DNA from: Candidatus Zhuqueibacterota bacterium | Lineage (GTDB): Bacteria; Zhuqueibacterota; Zhuqueibacteria; Residuimicrobiales; Krinioviventaceae | Direction of reading: 5' to 3' | Length of the DNA stretch: 64,000 nucleotides | Assembly (NCBI GenBank): GCA_016928775.1 | Contig: JAFGKD010000100.1 | Coordinates: forward strand, 1 to 64,000 | Notes under the pieces: model-generated | Told to the model about the DNA's origin: nothing | Seen by the model: the letters and a program-made list of their open reading frames with translations, nothing else | Databases searched by the model: none | Position numbers and translations under genes: made by a program | Shown: piece by piece, positions 52,917-62,380 of the stretch | How the letters are laid out: every line of letters starts with the position of its first letter | How positions within the stretch are numbered: position 1 is the stretch's first letter

Positions 52917-54080
52917 ATGGTCGTCTCTGTGGTCATGCCATGCTTGAATGAACACGAAACAGTCGCTCTCTGTATTCGCAAAGCGAAAGAGACGTTGAAT
53001 CAACTTGGTGTGACTGGCGAAATTGTCGTTGCCGATAACGGTTCCACCGATGGCTCACAAGATATTGCCAGAGCACTGGGTGCTCGCCTTGTCGAGGAGC
53101 GGGAGAGAGGCTATGGTAATGCCTGCCGAGCCGGCATTGCGCGGGCGCAAGGCGACTATATTATCATCGGTGATTCGGATAATTCCTATGATTTTGCCGA
53201 TATTGAATGTTTTTACGAAAAATTAATCGACGGGTACGACGTCGTTTTGGGCACCCGAATGAAAGGAACCATTCAAAAAGGGGCCATGCCCTGGCTGCAT
53301 CGGTATATCGGCAATCCATTTCTTACTGGCCTGCTCAATATTATTTTTCGCCCCGGTATTTCAGATGCGCATTGCGGTATGCGTGCTTTTACCAAACAGG
53401 CTTTTGAGAAAATGGCACTGCAAACAACAGGCATGGAATTCGCCTCCGAAATGGTGATAAAAGCCGCTCTGTTGCATTTAAAAATCACCGAAATTCCTAT
53501 CACGCTGTATCGAGATGGACGTAGCAGTGCACCGCATTTACGTCCTTTTCGGGATGGCTGGCGGCATTTACGCTTTATACTGCTGCACAGCCCATCCTCT
53601 TTGTACATGGTGCCCGGATTTTTTATGCTCGGTCTCGGCATGCTCAGCATGATTATCATGCTTGTAAAATCCGTTCCTGAGGACGAGCGGATCGTTAACT
53701 TGTATCCGATGGTTTTGGGCAGCTTGTTAGCTATCCTGGGTTTTCAAACCATCGCAGTTGGAATTTATGCTCGAATATACGCCGTAACGCACAATTTTGC
53801 GCCGGACGGTCCGTTTCTCAAAAAAATGTTTAGAGTGTTGAACCTGGAACGCGGACTCGCACTCGGTGCATTCGTTTTTCTTTTGGGTTTTTTGTTAGGG
53901 ATTTATATTTTCATACAGTGGAGTCAAAATTTTTCTGGTCAATTTGTTGAATTGCGTTTGGCGCTTTTTTCATCCACGCTTATGATATTTGGCACTCAGA
54001 TTATATTTTCTTCGTTTTTCCTCAGCATGTTGGGTATCGAACGAAAAAAGCCGAGCGAAAAGAGTTTGCGCCATGAGTAA
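52917..54080 (+). CDS. GT2 glycosyltransferase with C-terminal membrane helices (DPM1/GtrB-like)
   Basis: About 387 aa from ATG 52917, which has AAGGA seven bases upstream. The N-terminal 220 residues are a GT-A domain (VVMPCLNEHETVALCIRKA, VADNGSTDGSQDIARALGARLV, IIGDSDNSYDF with the DxD metal site). Four hydrophobic helices follow (about 230-375). This layout is typical of polyprenyl-phosphate glycosyltransferases that make lipid-linked sugars for GT-C enzymes. The GT-C-type gene at 58404 could use such a donor. The stop overlaps the start of the next gene by eight bases. Confidence 0.88.
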   Translation: MVVSVVMPCLNEHETVALCIRKAKETLNQLGVTGEIVVADNGSTDGSQDIARALGARLVEERERGYGNACRAGIARAQGDYIIIGDSDNSYDFADIECFYEKLIDGYDVVLGTRMKGTIQKGAMPWLHRYIGNPFLTGLLNIIFRPGISDAHCGMRAFTKQAFEKMALQTTGMEFASEMVIKAALLHLKITEIPITLYRDGRSSAPHLRPFRDGWRHLRFILLHSPSSLYMVPGFFMLGLGMLSMIIMLVKSVPEDERIVNLYPMVLGSLLAILGFQTIAVGIYARIYAVTHNFAPDGPFLKKMFRVLNLERGLALGAFVFLLGFLLGIYIFIQWSQNFSGQFVELRLALFSSTLMIFGTQIIFSSFFLSMLGIERKKPSEKSLRHE

Positions 54081-55227
54081 AGATAAATATTCAGAACTGT
54101 ATATGCCGAGCAGCCGTAAAGATGATGTCCTGTTCGTGCTCAAGGTGCCGCCACCCTTTGGCGGTGGTGAAATTGAACACCAAATAATCTACGACAAGCT
54201 GAAAAATGATCATGCTTTTCTGCTCTATTCGCGCAAATCACATACAAAGGCAAAACAGGGGCGCGTTCTGATGTCGAATTTTGTCTACGGCCTGCTGCTT
54301 ATTCTGCGAGTATGGGGAACCTGCATCATCCGTCGTCCCAGGGTTGTGTTTATCTGGCTGCCAAAAGATTATGCGGCTTTTGTACGCACGATGATGCTCA
54401 TTGCCGGCTTGCGGTTGTTTCGGATCAAAGTCATTGGCGATTTGCATGGTATGGGATTCAGCTTTTTGCAACGCCGGTCGCGCAAATGGTATTACAAGCG
54501 TTTTATCAATCTGTTTACCACTATACGCGTTCTGAGTCCACGCATCGGAGAAAGAATCTGTGATTCCGGATTTCGTCATAAAATCGTTTCGATCGAAAAT
54601 GGTATTGTAGTGCCGAATTTTCCGAAAAATAAAAAGGTATCCTTTCAGCAGCCGATCAGGCTGCTTTATCTTGGTGCGATCTCCGAGCCAAAGGGTTTCT
54701 TTCGCGTGCTGCAATTGGTGCGAGATCTATCCCGCGCGAATGTTCGTTTTATGTTGTATGTTGTCGGTGAATGGGTGAGTGGACAATTCCGTCATGAAGC
54801 ATTTGATTATATCAGTGAGCACCGCCTGTCATCATATATTCAATTCCTTGGCGTCAAGCTGAATGATGAAAAATGGCGAATATTGTGGCACAGTCATCTC
54901 TTGCTGCATTTTACCAGTTGGGATGGTCAACCATTGACAATAATTGAAGCAATGGCTGCCGGGGTGCCTGCGATCTCCACGCCGGTTGGCGCGATTCCCG
55001 ATATGATCGAACATAATGTCGACGGCTTTTTAATTGATCGTGTGGATCAGAGCATCCATATAATTATCGAGTTGTTAGCCAATCGGCTTGATTACGAAGC
55101 CATCTCATCTTCCGCGCGAGACAAATTCGAGCGCCGATTTACAGTCGATAGATATATTGCAGACATCACTAAAATTGTCACAATGGAGAAAAATGCGACA
55201 GGTCATTCAGTATCAAAAAACCGGTGA
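54073..55227 (+). CDS. Glycosyltransferase family 4 protein
   Basis: About 384 aa from ATG 54073, inside the end of the previous gene. GT-B features are VLKVPPPFGGGEIEHQIIYDKL at the N-terminus, then IRLLYLGAISEPKGFFRVLQLV, IQFLGVKLNDEKWRILWHSHLLLHFTSWDGQPLTIIEAMAAGVPAISTPVGAIPDMIEH with the donor-binding Glu motif. It should add a sugar to the lipid-linked repeat unit in the cytoplasm. Its last 35 bases overlap the next gene. Confidence 0.9.
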   Translation: MSKDKYSELYMPSSRKDDVLFVLKVPPPFGGGEIEHQIIYDKLKNDHAFLLYSRKSHTKAKQGRVLMSNFVYGLLLILRVWGTCIIRRPRVVFIWLPKDYAAFVRTMMLIAGLRLFRIKVIGDLHGMGFSFLQRRSRKWYYKRFINLFTTIRVLSPRIGERICDSGFRHKIVSIENGIVVPNFPKNKKVSFQQPIRLLYLGAISEPKGFFRVLQLVRDLSRANVRFMLYVVGEWVSGQFRHEAFDYISEHRLSSYIQFLGVKLNDEKWRILWHSHLLLHFTSWDGQPLTIIEAMAAGVPAISTPVGAIPDMIEHNVDGFLIDRVDQSIHIIIELLANRLDYEAISSSARDKFERRFTVDRYIADITKIVTMEKNATGHSVSKNR

Positions 55228-57337
55228 ATTGTCTATTGAAGAACTACCGACCCCCACGTTGCAAGCTGGCGGTGTATTGGTACAAAATTACTTTTCTCTG
55301 GTCAGTGCCGGCACAGAACGCAGTTCGGTTGAGACAGCACAGGCCAGTTTACTCGGCAAGGCAAAAAAACGTCCAGACCTTGTCAAACAGGTCAAAGACA
55401 ACATAAGAAGGGAAGGACTGTTGGCGACATGGCACAAAGTCAAAGTCAGAATGGACAATTACGCCCAGCTCGGCTACAGTTCCGCCGGCATTGTTCTCGA
55501 ATCATCTGTCCCTGAATTTACGCCGGGAGATCGGGTGGCGTGCGCCGGTCAGGGCTATGCCTCGCATGCCGAGGTTGTTTTTGTGCCGAAAAATCTTGTC
55601 GCTCGTATTCCCGATTCGGTTGATTTTGATGAAGCAGCATTTACTACCCTGGGCGCTATTGCTCTGCAGGGCATACGACAGGCTGATGTGCGCATGGGTG
55701 AAAATGTCGCTGTCATCGGTCTGGGATTAGTAGGCTTGCTCGCCATACAACTTTTAAAAGCCAATGGGTGTCGCGTTATCGGCCTCGATATTTCTGATGC
55801 GCATTTTGATCGGGCGTTGAAACTTGGCTGCGATGTCTGTTTTTTTAGTTCGCACGCATCATTGCCGATGATCGAATCCTTTACGCGCGGTTACGGTGCA
55901 GATGCCGTGCTCATCACGGCGGCGTCAAAATCAAGTCAGCCGGTCGAATTGGCGATTGAGATGGCTCGGAAAAGAGCCGCGGTTGTTGTTGTCGGTTCGG
56001 TGGCTATGAATATTCCGCGCTTTCCGTTCTACCAAAAAGAAATTCAGTTTCGTATCTCCTGTTCCTATGGACCGGGTCGCTATGATAGTGATTATGAAGA
56101 AAGCGGTCACGACTATCCGGTCGGCTATGTCCGGTGGACGGAAAATAGAAATATGCAAGCCGTACTCGATCTTTTGGCTATGCGCAAGCTCGATGTGAAA
56201 AGCCTTATCACGCACCGTTTTAAAATCAATGATGCACTGCAGGCTTATGATCTCATCACCGGAAAAATTAAAGAACCTTACCTGGGACTGCTGATTCAAT
56301 ATCCATCGACGGTGCAAAACGCTGTGACAAAATTACGCGTTGCTGAACCAGCCACCGGGAAAAAGCTGAAAATTGGTTTCATTGGTGCAGGAAATTTTGC
56401 GCAATCCAGTCTTTTGCCGCCATTAAAAGAGTGTGATGTGATCTTGAAAAATGTGATGACCGCCAGCCCGGTGCATGCCAAATCCGTCGCACAAAAGTTT
56501 GGCTTTGAGTTTTGTGCCGGCACCACGGACGAGGTGCTCACAGACATTGATGTGCTGTTTATTGCGACACGGCACGATTCACATGCTGAATACGTGAAAG
56601 ACGGCTTGCGCGCCGGATGCCATGTTTTTGTTGAAAAGCCGCTTGCTGTAAAACCGTATGACTTGAACGACATTTACGATGTGTATACAAAAGCGGCAGC
56701 ACCGCTCGGGCAGCGATTGTTCGTCGGCTTTAACCGCCGCTATGCGAAACCGTTCGCCGATATAAAATCGTTTCTGGCTGACGTCAGGGAGCCACTGATT
56801 ATCACCTATCGCGTCAACGCTGGTTTTATACCAAAAGACCACTGGACGCAACAACCGGATCAAGGTGGACGCATTATAGGCGAGTGCTGCCACTTTTTTG
56901 ATTGTATGGCTTTTTTAACTGATTCAAAACCTGTTTCGGTTTACGCGGAAAGCATTACATCTGACAATACACAAGTGACCGATGCAGACAATGTTTCTGT
57001 TGTCGTCAAATTTGCCAATGGTTCCGTCGGAACGCTCATCTATGTCGCAAATGGTGAAAACATGTTAGCCAAAGAATATTGTGAAATCTCCGGCGGTGGA
57101 AAATCTGCCGTGCTGCACAATTTCAGCCGTGTCGCTTTTTATGCCAATCGAAAAAAGCGGGAAAAAAAATACAGCGGCGACAAAGGACACGCAGATGAGG
57201 TGAAAGCTTTTATCCGTACCTTGCAGGGTGCTGGCGAAAAAATTATTCCGTTTGATTCGCTTGTGGATACAACCCTGCTCACGTTCAAGACGATTGAATC
57301 ATTAAAATTAAAAAAACCGATGTCAGTGACATTATAG
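55193..57337 (+). CDS. Two-domain oxidoreductase (MDR dehydrogenase + Gfo/Idh/MocA)
   Basis: About 714 aa from ATG 55193 (GGAG just upstream, within the end of the previous gene). Residues 1-350 are an MDR alcohol-dehydrogenase-like domain with VSAGTERSSVE, GDRVACAGQGYASHAEVVFVPKN and a VIGLGLVGLLAIQLL dinucleotide site; the usual zinc-ligand Cys residues are not evident. Residues 370-714 are a Gfo/Idh/MocA domain (KIGFIGAGNFAQSSLLPPL, VFVEKPLAVKPYD, GGRIIGECCHFFD). Such fusions are common in polysaccharide loci and probably modify a nucleotide- or lipid-linked sugar in two redox steps. The reaction is unknown. Confidence 0.85.
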   Translation: MRQVIQYQKTGELSIEELPTPTLQAGGVLVQNYFSLVSAGTERSSVETAQASLLGKAKKRPDLVKQVKDNIRREGLLATWHKVKVRMDNYAQLGYSSAGIVLESSVPEFTPGDRVACAGQGYASHAEVVFVPKNLVARIPDSVDFDEAAFTTLGAIALQGIRQADVRMGENVAVIGLGLVGLLAIQLLKANGCRVIGLDISDAHFDRALKLGCDVCFFSSHASLPMIESFTRGYGADAVLITAASKSSQPVELAIEMARKRAAVVVVGSVAMNIPRFPFYQKEIQFRISCSYGPGRYDSDYEESGHDYPVGYVRWTENRNMQAVLDLLAMRKLDVKSLITHRFKINDALQAYDLITGKIKEPYLGLLIQYPSTVQNAVTKLRVAEPATGKKLKIGFIGAGNFAQSSLLPPLKECDVILKNVMTASPVHAKSVAQKFGFEFCAGTTDEVLTDIDVLFIATRHDSHAEYVKDGLRAGCHVFVEKPLAVKPYDLNDIYDVYTKAAAPLGQRLFVGFNRRYAKPFADIKSFLADVREPLIITYRVNAGFIPKDHWTQQPDQGGRIIGECCHFFDCMAFLTDSKPVSVYAESITSDNTQVTDADNVSVVVKFANGSVGTLIYVANGENMLAKEYCEISGGGKSAVLHNFSRVAFYANRKKREKKYSGDKGHADEVKAFIRTLQGAGEKIIPFDSLVDTTLLTFKTIESLKLKKPMSVTL

Positions 57338-57347
57338 TGGATTTTAT

Positions 57348-58388
57348 ATGTTGAATGTAACCGTGTGCGTTGTCGTTTATAACGCCATTGAGCATATTCA
57401 GGAATGCCTGGACTCTTTGATGGCCCAGGATTATCCGATTCATCATTACGAGTTGTTATTTATCGATAACAATTCCACAGATGGGACGAAGGAACTCCTG
57501 TTGTACTATAATCGGCACTATTCGCACGTGCGCACGCTGATTAATCCGGTGATCGGTATCGCAGGCAGTCGAAATTTGGGACTCAGACACGCTCGTTTCG
57601 ATTATATTGCCTACATTGATTCTGATTGTGTGGCACCACGAGATTGGCTGTCAAAGTTAGTCGCTGGTTATGAAAAATACGCGAAAGAAGAACCCAAACT
57701 GGTCGCCGTTGGCGGTGCAAATCGCCCGCCGCGAAACACAAATCTGCTGTATGATAGCCTCGATATTATGCTCAATACATTTCTCGGCAGTCACGGTTCT
57801 GTTCAAGGCAAACGATACGAACGCGATCGCTACGTTCCACATATCCCGACCGTCAATGTTTTATATTTTAAACCCATTTTGCTGAGACTCGGCGGCTTTG
57901 ATGTCACCTTTGGCAATATTGCGGAAGATCAAGATCTAAGCTATCGCCTTGGCACAGCAGGATATCGATTCATTTATATGGCCGATACAGCGGTCCTGCA
58001 TAAACTTCGGTCCACCTGGGCTGGCTGGTTCAAAAATATGTATGTTTATGGCAAAGGTCGTATGTGGTTGATCCGCAAGCATCATCATAAAACTGATATG
58101 ATGCTGATTGCTCCTCTGTTGCTCATTCTGAGCATGTTTGCTCCGTTATTGTCATTTTTATCACCGTTATTGCAGGGTCCACTTTTATATTTCCCGCTCC
58201 TTTTTTTCTTCAGTGTGATTGAATGCGCGCGAGTTAGGCGTTTTGCTCTTGCTCCGGCCCTGTTTTTACTCTATGTCGGAACTCATTTTGCCTATGGCAT
58301 AGGTGAAATCGCCGGTCTGCTGAAGAACCGTGATTTTTATCGCCTGGAGGTGAGTGCAGCCCAAAGTGTGAGATCAGAAAAAAAATAG
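57348..58388 (+). CDS. GT2-family glycosyltransferase with C-terminal membrane segments
   Basis: 346 aa. The GT-A domain has VTVCVVVYNAIEHIQECLDSLMAQ, LFIDNNSTDGTKELL, IAGSRNLGLRHARFDYIAYIDSDCVAP (DxD) and RLGGFDVTFGNIAEDQDLSYRLGTAGYRF. About residues 245-330 contain three hydrophobic helices, so the enzyme is anchored in the inner membrane. It starts ten bases after the oxidoreductase. It should extend the repeat unit; the sugar is unknown. Confidence 0.87.
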   Translation: MLNVTVCVVVYNAIEHIQECLDSLMAQDYPIHHYELLFIDNNSTDGTKELLLYYNRHYSHVRTLINPVIGIAGSRNLGLRHARFDYIAYIDSDCVAPRDWLSKLVAGYEKYAKEEPKLVAVGGANRPPRNTNLLYDSLDIMLNTFLGSHGSVQGKRYERDRYVPHIPTVNVLYFKPILLRLGGFDVTFGNIAEDQDLSYRLGTAGYRFIYMADTAVLHKLRSTWAGWFKNMYVYGKGRMWLIRKHHHKTDMMLIAPLLLILSMFAPLLSFLSPLLQGPLLYFPLLFFFSVIECARVRRFALAPALFLLYVGTHFAYGIGEIAGLLKNRDFYRLEVSAAQSVRSEKK

Positions 58389-58403
58389 GGTGGGATAGCT
58401 GGC

Positions 58404-59696
58404 GTGAAGGTTGTTGACTATTTTTCACAAAACATGTGGCCGGATCGAAAAACGATTTTTTCAGCCATTTTGATTGTCTCTCTGGGTATTCGCCTGGGCT
58501 TTATTCTACTTTTAAAGCCCAATGGCTTCTATCTCGGCGATACCCGGCATTATGACGCAGCCGCACGCCATTTATTGGCTGGAGAGGGATTTGGTGAAAA
58601 ATATTCCCGGTCGCCCGCCTATCCCGTCTTTATGGCTCTGATTTATTGGTCGTTCGGCCGCAGCTTTTTGGCAGTTCGATTCATCGAATCACTGCTTGGT
58701 CTTGTTTTAGTTGTGACTATTTATTTTATCGCTAACAAAGCCTTCAACGAAACCGTTGCTGTGCTCTCCGCAGCGTTAGCCAGTTTGTTCCCTCATTTTA
58801 TCATCTTGACCGGTCTTTTATACTCGACGAATCTTTTCACTGTACTTTTGGCGGGCAGTATCTATTTTATGCTAAAATCGGAGGAGAATAACGATCTCCG
58901 CTATCTTATCTTGAGCAGTGTGTGCGCCGGTTTGGCGACGTTGACCATACCTTCCATGTTTTTTATCCTGCCATTGTGGCTGTTTTGGCTGGTGTTGTCT
59001 CGGCAGCACACGAAACAGGTCAACCTTTTTAGAACGCTGCTCTTTTCGTTTATCATTGCAGCGATGCTGACACCCTGGACGGTTTTGAATCATCAAAAAT
59101 ATAATCGTTTGATACTGGTCCGTCCCCTCACACATACATCGTTCCCAAATTTAGCAGACCTTGATGCGCAAAACGAACGTATAAAAAATGGTTTTTCCGA
59201 GACAACCGAATATCTAAAGACACATCCCAACGGTTCGGAGGCGGATAAAATATCCCATATTCTCGGCAATTATGTCAAACATCCCCTACAGGCTGTCAAA
59301 TACATGATGAGCGAAATTATTCATTTTTGGGCTCTTTATCCGGATCGACTCGATACGCCTTCCCGGGCTCTGCAGAAAAAAATCTCGATTGAGGATTTTC
59401 GATATGTCAGTTTGCCGAACGGTGTATGGAAAATGGTGACTATTATCAGCATAATTGTTTTATTACCCATCTTTCTTTTTGCCATCCCGGGCGTGGTGCT
59501 TTCATGTCCCCTGGATCGAAAAAAGGGATTGCTGCTGCTGACTATTGTTGGCATGTCCGTTGGCTATTCACTCGTTTACGCCGAGGTGCGTTATCGTATC
59601 CCGATTGAACCTTACGTGCTCATGTTTACAGCCGTCGGCCTTGTGCGCTGCTTCGAGTTTTTTCGTTTTGTCACAAAATCCAGGGAGCTGAAATAA
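58404..59696 (+). CDS. GT-C-type membrane glycosyltransferase (GT39/ArnT-like)
   Basis: 430 aa, GTG start, about 10-11 hydrophobic helices. The first loop has FYLGDTRHYDAAARHLLAGEGFGEKYSRSPAYPVFMALIYWSFG, with the Asp and the R-x-P-x-Y-P-x-F pattern typical of GT39/ArnT/PMT-type enzymes, which take sugars from polyprenyl-phosphate donors on the periplasmic side. The GT2 enzyme at 52917 could make that donor. It probably decorates the polymer or repeat unit after flipping. The exact family is by motif only. Confidence 0.8.
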   Translation: MKVVDYFSQNMWPDRKTIFSAILIVSLGIRLGFILLLKPNGFYLGDTRHYDAAARHLLAGEGFGEKYSRSPAYPVFMALIYWSFGRSFLAVRFIESLLGLVLVVTIYFIANKAFNETVAVLSAALASLFPHFIILTGLLYSTNLFTVLLAGSIYFMLKSEENNDLRYLILSSVCAGLATLTIPSMFFILPLWLFWLVLSRQHTKQVNLFRTLLFSFIIAAMLTPWTVLNHQKYNRLILVRPLTHTSFPNLADLDAQNERIKNGFSETTEYLKTHPNGSEADKISHILGNYVKHPLQAVKYMMSEIIHFWALYPDRLDTPSRALQKKISIEDFRYVSLPNGVWKMVTIISIIVLLPIFLFAIPGVVLSCPLDRKKGLLLLTIVGMSVGYSLVYAEVRYRIPIEPYVLMFTAVGLVRCFEFFRFVTKSRELK

Positions 59697-59703
59697 ATTT
59701 GCC

Positions 59704-61155
59704 ATGCTCACTTTTCATCGACATATAAAAGCCATCTCTTTTTTATTACTTTTGTTCAGCGGTATCTTTGCCGGATGTGCGATTGCATTCGTTGCGGATA
59801 TGCCGTACAAACCATTTTTTGTGGTGGCGCTTGGCCTGGTCTTTCCCTTTTTGGCTCTGTTTATCAAAGACCTGCGTCAATTTTTATTGGTCGCGTCAAT
59901 TGTGAGCATCCCGATTTATCTCGATGTCAATTTTATGCACATATTTGAACGTCAGGCAGGGGCATCGACGGTTGGGATTTCCCTGACTGATATTTTGCTT
60001 CTGATTCTCTTGTTCTTGTGGCTGCTTGAGCTCGCCAGCAAAGATCGCCCGTATGCAATTTTTTACGCTCGACTCACTGTGCCGGCACTCCTGTATATCG
60101 AAGCTGCAGCGCTCACTCTATTGTGGGCGCCGAGACTGGACCTGGCCATCATGGAAGTCTTCCGCATGATCAAAGTATGTGCACTTTATTTTATTCTGTT
60201 GAACCATCTGCGAGACGAAAGGGATTTGCGCCTCGCCATGTGGGCCTTGATCGCAACAGTAGCCTTTGAAAGTATGATCGCCGGACTGCAAATCGTCAAA
60301 GGCGGGCTTTTGGGACTGGAATTTTTAGGTGAAGCCCCAGCCGATCCGGATGGTGACGCCTCATTGTGGCGGGTGATGGGTACACTGGGTCATCCCAACA
60401 AGCTGGCAACGTTTATCGAATCACTTTTATTGCTCTGTGTCGGTGCATTTCTTATCGAAAAGAAAAAATGGTTGAAAATCGCCAGCCTGTCAATTACAGG
60501 TCTTGGTCTTGTGACGCTGATCATGACCGGCACTCGCGGTGCCTGGGTTGGCTTTGTCGCGGCTTTTATCACCTTTCTCTTTTTCGCGGTCCGCAATAAA
60601 CATATTGATATAAAATTAATTCTCAAACCGGCCATCATTGTCGTGCTGCTCATGCTGATGATTGGATTGAGTTTTTCAGGCATGCTGACCGAACGAATTT
60701 TTGGTGACGATTACGGATCAGCCGAGAGTCGAATCCCGATGTTTCAAATCGCCTTCAACATCATCTCGGCCCATCCTGTGGGTGGTGTTGGCATTAATAA
60801 CTATCAGGTCAATATGCGGGAATATAACGATTCTGTCCGCGCCATGCGCTATACAACTATACCGAGGCCGGTGCACAATATGTATTTGCTTGTTATGGGT
60901 GAGACCGGCTTGATTGGCTTTGCTGCCATGATGCTGTTGCTTCTCTCGTTTATTTCAATTCTTGTTAAAACAGCAGCGAGCTCATCGCCACAATTGGCGG
61001 TGATAGCGATCTGTATCCTCAGTGGTGTGGCCGCCTTTTGTGTCCATGGTCTGGTCGACAAGCACCCTCCTGGCGGCTATGCGCCATTTTACGCCATGAT
61101 GGCTGTCGGCGCATCAGCGTATTTGATAGATCGCAGACGTTTTCATCATTCATGA
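59704..61155 (+). CDS. O-antigen ligase/polymerase-like membrane protein (Wzy, locus 2)
   Basis: 483 aa, about 12 hydrophobic segments. The segment VMGTLGHPNKLATFIESLLLLCVGAFLIE, the TGTRGAWVGFVAAFI motif and the loop ending HPVGGVGINNYQVNM...PRPVHNMYLLVMGETGLIGFAAM are typical of the O-antigen ligase (Wzy_C) family, more clearly than in the locus 1 counterpart at 15320. It joins repeat units at the outer face of the inner membrane. It lies between the GT-C gene and the flippase. Confidence 0.88.
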   Translation: MLTFHRHIKAISFLLLLFSGIFAGCAIAFVADMPYKPFFVVALGLVFPFLALFIKDLRQFLLVASIVSIPIYLDVNFMHIFERQAGASTVGISLTDILLLILLFLWLLELASKDRPYAIFYARLTVPALLYIEAAALTLLWAPRLDLAIMEVFRMIKVCALYFILLNHLRDERDLRLAMWALIATVAFESMIAGLQIVKGGLLGLEFLGEAPADPDGDASLWRVMGTLGHPNKLATFIESLLLLCVGAFLIEKKKWLKIASLSITGLGLVTLIMTGTRGAWVGFVAAFITFLFFAVRNKHIDIKLILKPAIIVVLLMLMIGLSFSGMLTERIFGDDYGSAESRIPMFQIAFNIISAHPVGGVGINNYQVNMREYNDSVRAMRYTTIPRPVHNMYLLVMGETGLIGFAAMMLLLLSFISILVKTAASSSPQLAVIAICILSGVAAFCVHGLVDKHPPGGYAPFYAMMAVGASAYLIDRRRFHHS

Positions 61156-61168
61156 TATCGGACGTATA

Positions 61169-62380
61169 ATGCTAAGGAAGATGATTTTTAGTATTGGAGG
61201 CGTTTCGTTTGTGCTCGCGTTGATTATGATACTCGCGGCCTTGTCAACCGTCTTCCTCGGTCGTCTTCTCTCAGAAGAAGATTTTGGCGAATTTGCTCTC
61301 ATGCGTACACTTGTGCTTTTTATTGCGCCTCTGACGGTCTGGGGACAAGATGTCGCCACCGCACGCTTTTTCGCCCAGCACGATGCAAGACATTATAAAT
61401 GGACCGGAGCTTTAAAAACCATTCTTGGCATCGGAGCCGTGCTGATGCTCATGGCCGTCGCAATCGCGGCGTTCGTCTATAGCATCGCGCTGCCCAAAGT
61501 TTTGCTGCTCATTGTGGCGTCCTTTGCCTATATGTGCACCCTGTTTTTTTCCAACCTCGTACGCGGACAAGGGCATTACAGGCAGGCTATTTTGATGCTC
61601 AATGGATTTCGCGGACTCTTTTTCCTGCTCGTCCTTGCACTGTATTTAAGCAAAGCAGCGACGGCAACATTGACCATCTTGTCCTATTATGCGATTATCA
61701 TTTTTTTAGCAATAGTGAATGCTCGCTATGCTTTTATCAAAGTCAAGCAGGGAACTCAACCGGTCCCAAAAGAGATGCATCAAGCCGGACTGTTGCTGAT
61801 GGGCAGTCAGGCTTCTGTGACATTGATTGGATCATTAGACAGTCTGTTCATCCCCGGATTGCTCGATCTGGCGTCATTGGCGGTATATCAGGCGGCAGTT
61901 GTGCCATCGCAGATTTTTAATATCATTGGACGAGCCGGCAAGTATGTGTGGGTACCGGAATTTGGCCGATCAGGAACAACGCATCTAAAAAAAATATCGC
62001 TTCTTGTCGCGGTGACTGCTCTGGCGTTGTTGACCATTATGCTGGTTTTTGCTGAACCGATACTGCATGCGCTTTTCGCCGGAAAATATGACAGCGGCGC
62101 CAATGTATTACGGCTCCTGGCCGTGGCGGGCACGATTCGTCTCTTTTATAATCTCGGTTCCAGCGTCATTGTCGGCAAACTGCAAAACGATGCTCTTGTT
62201 TATCATCTCGTGCTCAATATCATTTTGGTTTTTGTTGAAATTGCGCTGCTGATCCTTTTGCTCAACTCTTATGGTGTGCTCGGCGCGGCAGTGACCATGC
62301 TGTGTGTCACGATCTTGCGAACATGTGCAAGTTATGGCATCATTTATAAATTCAAACACCAGCTCAATCAGACTGTATGA
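61169..62380 (+). CDS. Oligosaccharide flippase (Wzx-like, locus 2)
   Basis: 403 aa, about 12 hydrophobic helices; shorter than the locus 1 flippase (479 aa). The opening FVLALIMILAALSTVFLGRLLSEEDFGEFALMRTL and the SQASVTLIGSLDSLFIPGLLDLASLAVYQAA region fit the polysaccharide transporter (MOP) superfamily. It would flip the undecaprenyl-linked unit for Wzy (59704). Its stop overlaps the next start (ATGA). Confidence 0.87.
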   Translation: MLRKMIFSIGGVSFVLALIMILAALSTVFLGRLLSEEDFGEFALMRTLVLFIAPLTVWGQDVATARFFAQHDARHYKWTGALKTILGIGAVLMLMAVAIAAFVYSIALPKVLLLIVASFAYMCTLFFSNLVRGQGHYRQAILMLNGFRGLFFLLVLALYLSKAATATLTILSYYAIIIFLAIVNARYAFIKVKQGTQPVPKEMHQAGLLLMGSQASVTLIGSLDSLFIPGLLDLASLAVYQAAVVPSQIFNIIGRAGKYVWVPEFGRSGTTHLKKISLLVAVTALALLTIMLVFAEPILHALFAGKYDSGANVLRLLAVAGTIRLFYNLGSSVIVGKLQNDALVYHLVLNIILVFVEIALLILLLNSYGVLGAAVTMLCVTILRTCASYGIIYKFKHQLNQTV

